The position numbers and the translations under genes are program-made. This document shows positions 61,536-64,000 of a stretch of 64,000 nt of DNA, piece after piece. The notes below the pieces were generated by a model. It searched no databases and was not told where the DNA came from. It worked only from the letters and a program-made list of their open reading frames with translations. This stretch comes from Nitrosopumilus cobalaminigenes (GTDB lineage Archaea > Thermoproteota > Nitrososphaeria > Nitrososphaerales > Nitrosopumilaceae): the NCBI RefSeq assembly GCF_013407145.1, contig NZ_CP026993.1:1448590-1512589 (forward strand), written 5' to 3'. Every line of letters begins with the position of its first letter. Positions within the stretch are counted from its first letter, which is position 1.

Positions 61536-61985
61536 ATGGAATCATCTAAGAAAGCAGGCGTAATTGTTCTGTTTATACTTGGGATGAGTATTTTTGGATA
61601 TTCACAGTACGCCTCTGCATCTCAAATTGGAGTGAGTATTAGTCAAAGTGAATTATTAGATGAAAATGATGTAGGTTCAAACTATAATGTAGAATTACAA
61701 TTTGATAACCCCTCATTACTATTTCTTTCAGCAGGTGAAACTGAATTTTTTGTAATTTCTAATGATGAAATTATTGGAAAAGGTAACTTGGAATCATTTA
61801 CTTTACAACCATTAGATAGTAGTTTTGTCAAAGGTACTTTCCATACCGATGTTAATTCAGATGAAGCACAATCGGTAAAAATTTCAGGTGTAACAAAATA
61901 TGATATGTTAATTACATCTATTGATGTTCCATTTGTATACTATCCAACAGAAGAACAAGCAAGAGAATTTATACATCAAAATTAA
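61536..61985 (+). CDS. Exported LEA-like beta-domain protein
   Basis: This 149-residue protein has an N-terminal signal or anchor (GVIVLFILGMSIFGYSQYASAS). One beta domain follows, with NYNVELQFDNPSLLFLSAGETEFFV, recalling the xNPSxxxL turn of the LEA-like proteins at 23291 and 55432. It is shorter and more divergent than those. It lies 11 nt before the PfkB kinase gene. Confidence 0.6.
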   Translation: MESSKKAGVIVLFILGMSIFGYSQYASASQIGVSISQSELLDENDVGSNYNVELQFDNPSLLFLSAGETEFFVISNDEIIGKGNLESFTLQPLDSSFVKGTFHTDVNSDEAQSVKISGVTKYDMLITSIDVPFVYYPTEEQAREFIHQN

Positions 61986-61996
61986 TTTCTCATCAA

Positions 61997-62890
61997 ATGC
62001 TTACTGTTTTTGGTTCTACAGCACTAGATACAATTAGAACTCCAAAAAAAACATTAAAGAATGTTCTAGGAGGAGCTGCTACATTTGCAGCAATTTCAGC
62101 TAGTAATTTTGTAGATACTGGATTAATTGCAGTGGTTGGGAAAGATTTTCCAAAACCACATCATAGTACATTATCAAAATATCTTGATTTACAAGGATTG
62201 ACAATCAAAGATGGGAAAACATTTCGTTATGATGGAAAATATGATAATACACTCAGTACAAGATCTACATTAAAAACTGAATTAAATGTTCTTGAAGATT
62301 TTAAAGCAACTGTTCCTGAAGCTTATAAAAAATCTCAGTTTGTATATCTGGCAAATAATGATCCAGAACAAAATACGTCATTGATTAAAGAGTTTGATAA
62401 AGTAAAATTTTCTATGTGTGATACAATAGACTTTTGGATTTCTACAAAACGTGAGGCAGTAATTAAAATGATCAAAGCAGTTGATGCAGTTGTAATTAAT
62501 GATGAAGAGGCTAAACTTCTAACTAAAGAATTCAATTTGATAAAATGTGCAAAAAAAATGATGCAATGGGGTGCAAAATACGTTATAATCAAAAAAGGTG
62601 AACATGGTTCATTGATGTTTTATGATGATGTAATTTTTCCTACTGCAGGATTTTCACTAGAAGATGTCGTGGATCCTACTGGGGCAGGAGATTCATTTGC
62701 AGGAGCAATGATAGGATATCTTGCAAGTAAAAAATCTACTAAAATCTCAGATATTAAAAAAGCAGTTGTTTATGGAAATGTCTTAGGATCATTTGCAGTT
62801 GAGAGATATGGGTTAGATGGTTTACTAAAAATAAAAAATGGCGACATTGCAAAACGTGTAAAAATATATGAAAAAATGATTCGTTTCTAA
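61997..62890 (+). CDS. PfkB-family sugar or nucleoside kinase
   Basis: This 297-residue ribokinase-fold protein begins LTVFGSTALDTIRTPK with GGAATFAAISAS. It carries the catalytic motif VVDPTGAGDSFAGAMIGYLA near residue 230, with the base Asp. Substrate cannot be read from the sequence; ribose, adenosine and inositol kinases all share these motifs. It probably shares a transcript with the gene before it. Confidence 0.88.
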   Translation: MLTVFGSTALDTIRTPKKTLKNVLGGAATFAAISASNFVDTGLIAVVGKDFPKPHHSTLSKYLDLQGLTIKDGKTFRYDGKYDNTLSTRSTLKTELNVLEDFKATVPEAYKKSQFVYLANNDPEQNTSLIKEFDKVKFSMCDTIDFWISTKREAVIKMIKAVDAVVINDEEAKLLTKEFNLIKCAKKMMQWGAKYVIIKKGEHGSLMFYDDVIFPTAGFSLEDVVDPTGAGDSFAGAMIGYLASKKSTKISDIKKAVVYGNVLGSFAVERYGLDGLLKIKNGDIAKRVKIYEKMIRF

Positions 62891-62929
62891 AAAGACTTAA
62901 GTTTAATAATTTTCCAAAATAATTCATCA

Positions 62930-63280
62930 TTGTCACAAGAAACATCTGAAAAAGATCGATTAGATACAATATTCAAACTTCAACAAGGTCTATCAGACAT
63001 GATGAAATTAGATAGATACCCAAAAGATACTGAAGGAAGAGTTTCTGCATTATGTACAGCAATAATGCACGAAGCAGTTGAACTACAAAGAACAACCAAC
63101 TGGAAATGGTGGAAAACTCCAGTTGAGTTTAACGAAGCTGAAGCTAGAGAGGAATTAATTGATATTTGGCATTTTGTTGTACAAGCATCTTTGGAACTAA
63201 AACTTACGCCTGATGATATTTTAGATGAATATAAAAAGAAAAATGAGATAAATCGTGAAAGACAGAGAACTGGATATTAA
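62930..63280 (+). CDS. dUTPase/MazG-like nucleotide pyrophosphohydrolase
   Basis: This 116-residue all-helical protein has the MazG/dimeric dUTPase pattern: ALCTAIMHEAVELQRTTNWKWWK, then AREELIDIWHFVVQASLEL. The Glu and Asp residues of ExxE and ExxD bind metal. It likely cleaves a nucleoside triphosphate to the monophosphate; dUTP is possible. The start is TTG at 62930, with a TATA-like run about 26 nt before it. Confidence 0.8.
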   Translation: MSQETSEKDRLDTIFKLQQGLSDMMKLDRYPKDTEGRVSALCTAIMHEAVELQRTTNWKWWKTPVEFNEAEAREELIDIWHFVVQASLELKLTPDDILDEYKKKNEINRERQRTGY

Positions 63281-63285
63281 AAAAT

Positions 63286-63753
63286 CTAAATTTGCTCTAA
63301 AATTAATTTAAAATCAGTTTGATTTATCATGTTTACAAGTTTTATATTTTCTTGAAAATATTTTATTTCTGATTTAGATACTGTAAGATAAGGATCTGGA
63401 CTAGTGGAATTAATTATTTTATTATTTTGATCAACACCATTTTTGTGTAATTCAAATAAAGAATGACCAGATTTATGCCCCCAAACCTCTTTTCCACAAA
63501 CAATGATTGAATTAACTTGGGGATTTTTATTTACATATTTGATAATAGAATCAATTCCTTTATTTTCTGACAATAGACGTCCTACAATTGATATTTCATT
63601 AAGAATTTTAGAATTTGCAAAATTTTTCAATAAATCTATGCTTGAAAGTGTACAGATTGCCACTGAAGATTTTGAATTACCAAGGTAAAATTCTTCATTG
63701 ATAGGTAAAATGGCCTTACATAATTCACCAATAGCCTCACCTATTGCATTCAT
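63286..63753 (-). CDS. MtrA-like corrinoid-binding domain protein
   Basis: This 155-residue protein resembles subunit A of tetrahydromethanopterin S-methyltransferase. It shows SSVAICTLSS, IVGRLLSENKGIDSII, IIVCGKEVWGHKSGHSLFEL and STSPDPYL. The GHKSGHSL region supplies His that may ligate cobalt. The membrane anchor of MtrA is absent and no other mtr genes lie nearby, so it is not a methanogen complex. With bluB in the window, a cobamide role is attractive but inferred. It overlaps the next gene by 4 nt. Confidence 0.75.
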   Translation of the reverse strand: MNAIGEAIGELCKAILPINEEFYLGNSKSSVAICTLSSIDLLKNFANSKILNEISIVGRLLSENKGIDSIIKYVNKNPQVNSIIVCGKEVWGHKSGHSLFELHKNGVDQNNKIINSTSPDPYLTVSKSEIKYFQENIKLVNMINQTDFKLILEQI

Positions 63754-64000
63754 AATATTTCATGCATTGTTTTAGCAATAAATTCAATATTTTTTTGAGT
63801 TACACCTGGATGAATCGGTAAAGAGAGCACATGAGTAGATGCCCAATCAGTAACAGGAAGTTTTGTTTTTAATTTGTAAAATGGAGTTTTATGAATTGGT
63901 GTTGGATAGTATGCTGCTGCACCAATTCCTTTTTCATTTAATTTTTTTAATAATTTATTGCGTTTATCTGACGAAACTGTATAAAGATACCAATTTACAT
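63750..64000 (-). CDS. DegT/DnrJ/EryC1-family aminotransferase, C-terminal part
   Basis: The gene runs off the right edge; 82 C-terminal codons are visible. They show VNWYLYTVSSDKRNKLL, IGAAAYYPTPIHKTPFY and THVLSLPIHPGVTQ, the usual end of PLP sugar aminotransferases of the DegT family. The catalytic Lys would be outside the window. Its start lies beyond 64000, and it is the gene upstream of the MtrA-like protein (ATGA overlap). Confidence 0.85.
   Translation of the reverse strand, partial: VNWYLYTVSSDKRNKLLKKLNEKGIGAAAYYPTPIHKTPFYKLKTKLPVTDWASTHVLSLPIHPGVTQKNIEFIAKTMHEIL

Overview
The window is a compact, AT-rich archaeal chromosome segment. It most resembles a Nitrosopumilus-type ammonia-oxidising thaumarchaeon (Nitrososphaerota). 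Support comes from an A-type ATP synthase, a secreted-N-terminus Amt ammonium transporter, glycerol-1-phosphate dehydrogenase (archaeal lipids), an archaeal proteasome beta subunit, aCPSF1 RNase, SepF, pantoate kinase plus phosphopantothenate synthetase, BluB, and PEFG-type C-terminal sorting signals. Many starts fit leaderless mRNAs, with a TATA-like element about 26-30 nt before the ATG or TTG. Convergent genes often overlap at their stop codons.

Layout. 1-7.3 kb: a CopD/beta-propeller membrane protein (cut at the left edge), a Znu-type metal ABC transporter divergent from a NikR-like regulator with a palindrome between them, a PEFG-CTERM surface protein and a LON-domain protein. 7.4-22.4 kb: divergent pyrB/pyrI, then ATP synthase genes (E-A-B-D-small ORF-K on the minus strand, I divergent, C 5 kb further on), with small secreted or stress genes, a rhodanese and amt among them. 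No subunit F was recognised. 22.4-29.6 kb: a degenerate Cas4-like protein, a 36-residue membrane microprotein with a strong promoter, a LEA-like protein, a UMP kinase/HD phosphohydrolase/thymidylate kinase operon, Hsp20 and a UbiB-family kinase. 29.7-35.9 kb: a MacB/Lol-like ABC unit with a surface accessory protein, a double-HTH Lrp-like regulator, a Nudix enzyme and an AbrB-PhoU protein. 35.9-41.2 kb: a coenzyme A operon (pantoate kinase, phosphopantothenate synthetase, PanB, CoaBC) continuing by 4-nt overlaps into a 59-residue protein and a methyltransferase.

41.2-45.1 kb is the least ordinary part. It is a run of orphan genes: a tiny ribbon-helix-helix protein, a Cys-rich protein, an unknown 322-residue protein, a membrane-anchored zinc ribbon, overlapping mini-ORFs before a winged-helix regulator, a membrane protein and a terminase-small-subunit-like HTH protein. 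It carries two perfect 20-bp palindromes and a third, related palindrome. This is the best candidate for an undescribed regulatory or mobile unit.

45.1-56 kb is housekeeping: M24 peptidase, PP-loop tRNA thiolation enzyme, SepF, aCPSF1, proteasome beta, G1P dehydrogenase, FKBP, class-V aminotransferase, NadM, RtcA and CopD. Two tRNA genes follow: a Val(GAC) gene with C at position 33, and an Arg(CCT) gene with a roughly 18-nt intron-like insert in the D-loop. They flank bluB. 57-64 kb holds small zinc proteins, a probable pseudogene, a cyclophilin, a second PEF-type surface protein, a PfkB kinase, a dUTPase/MazG-like enzyme, an MtrA-like corrinoid protein and a DegT aminotransferase cut by the right edge.
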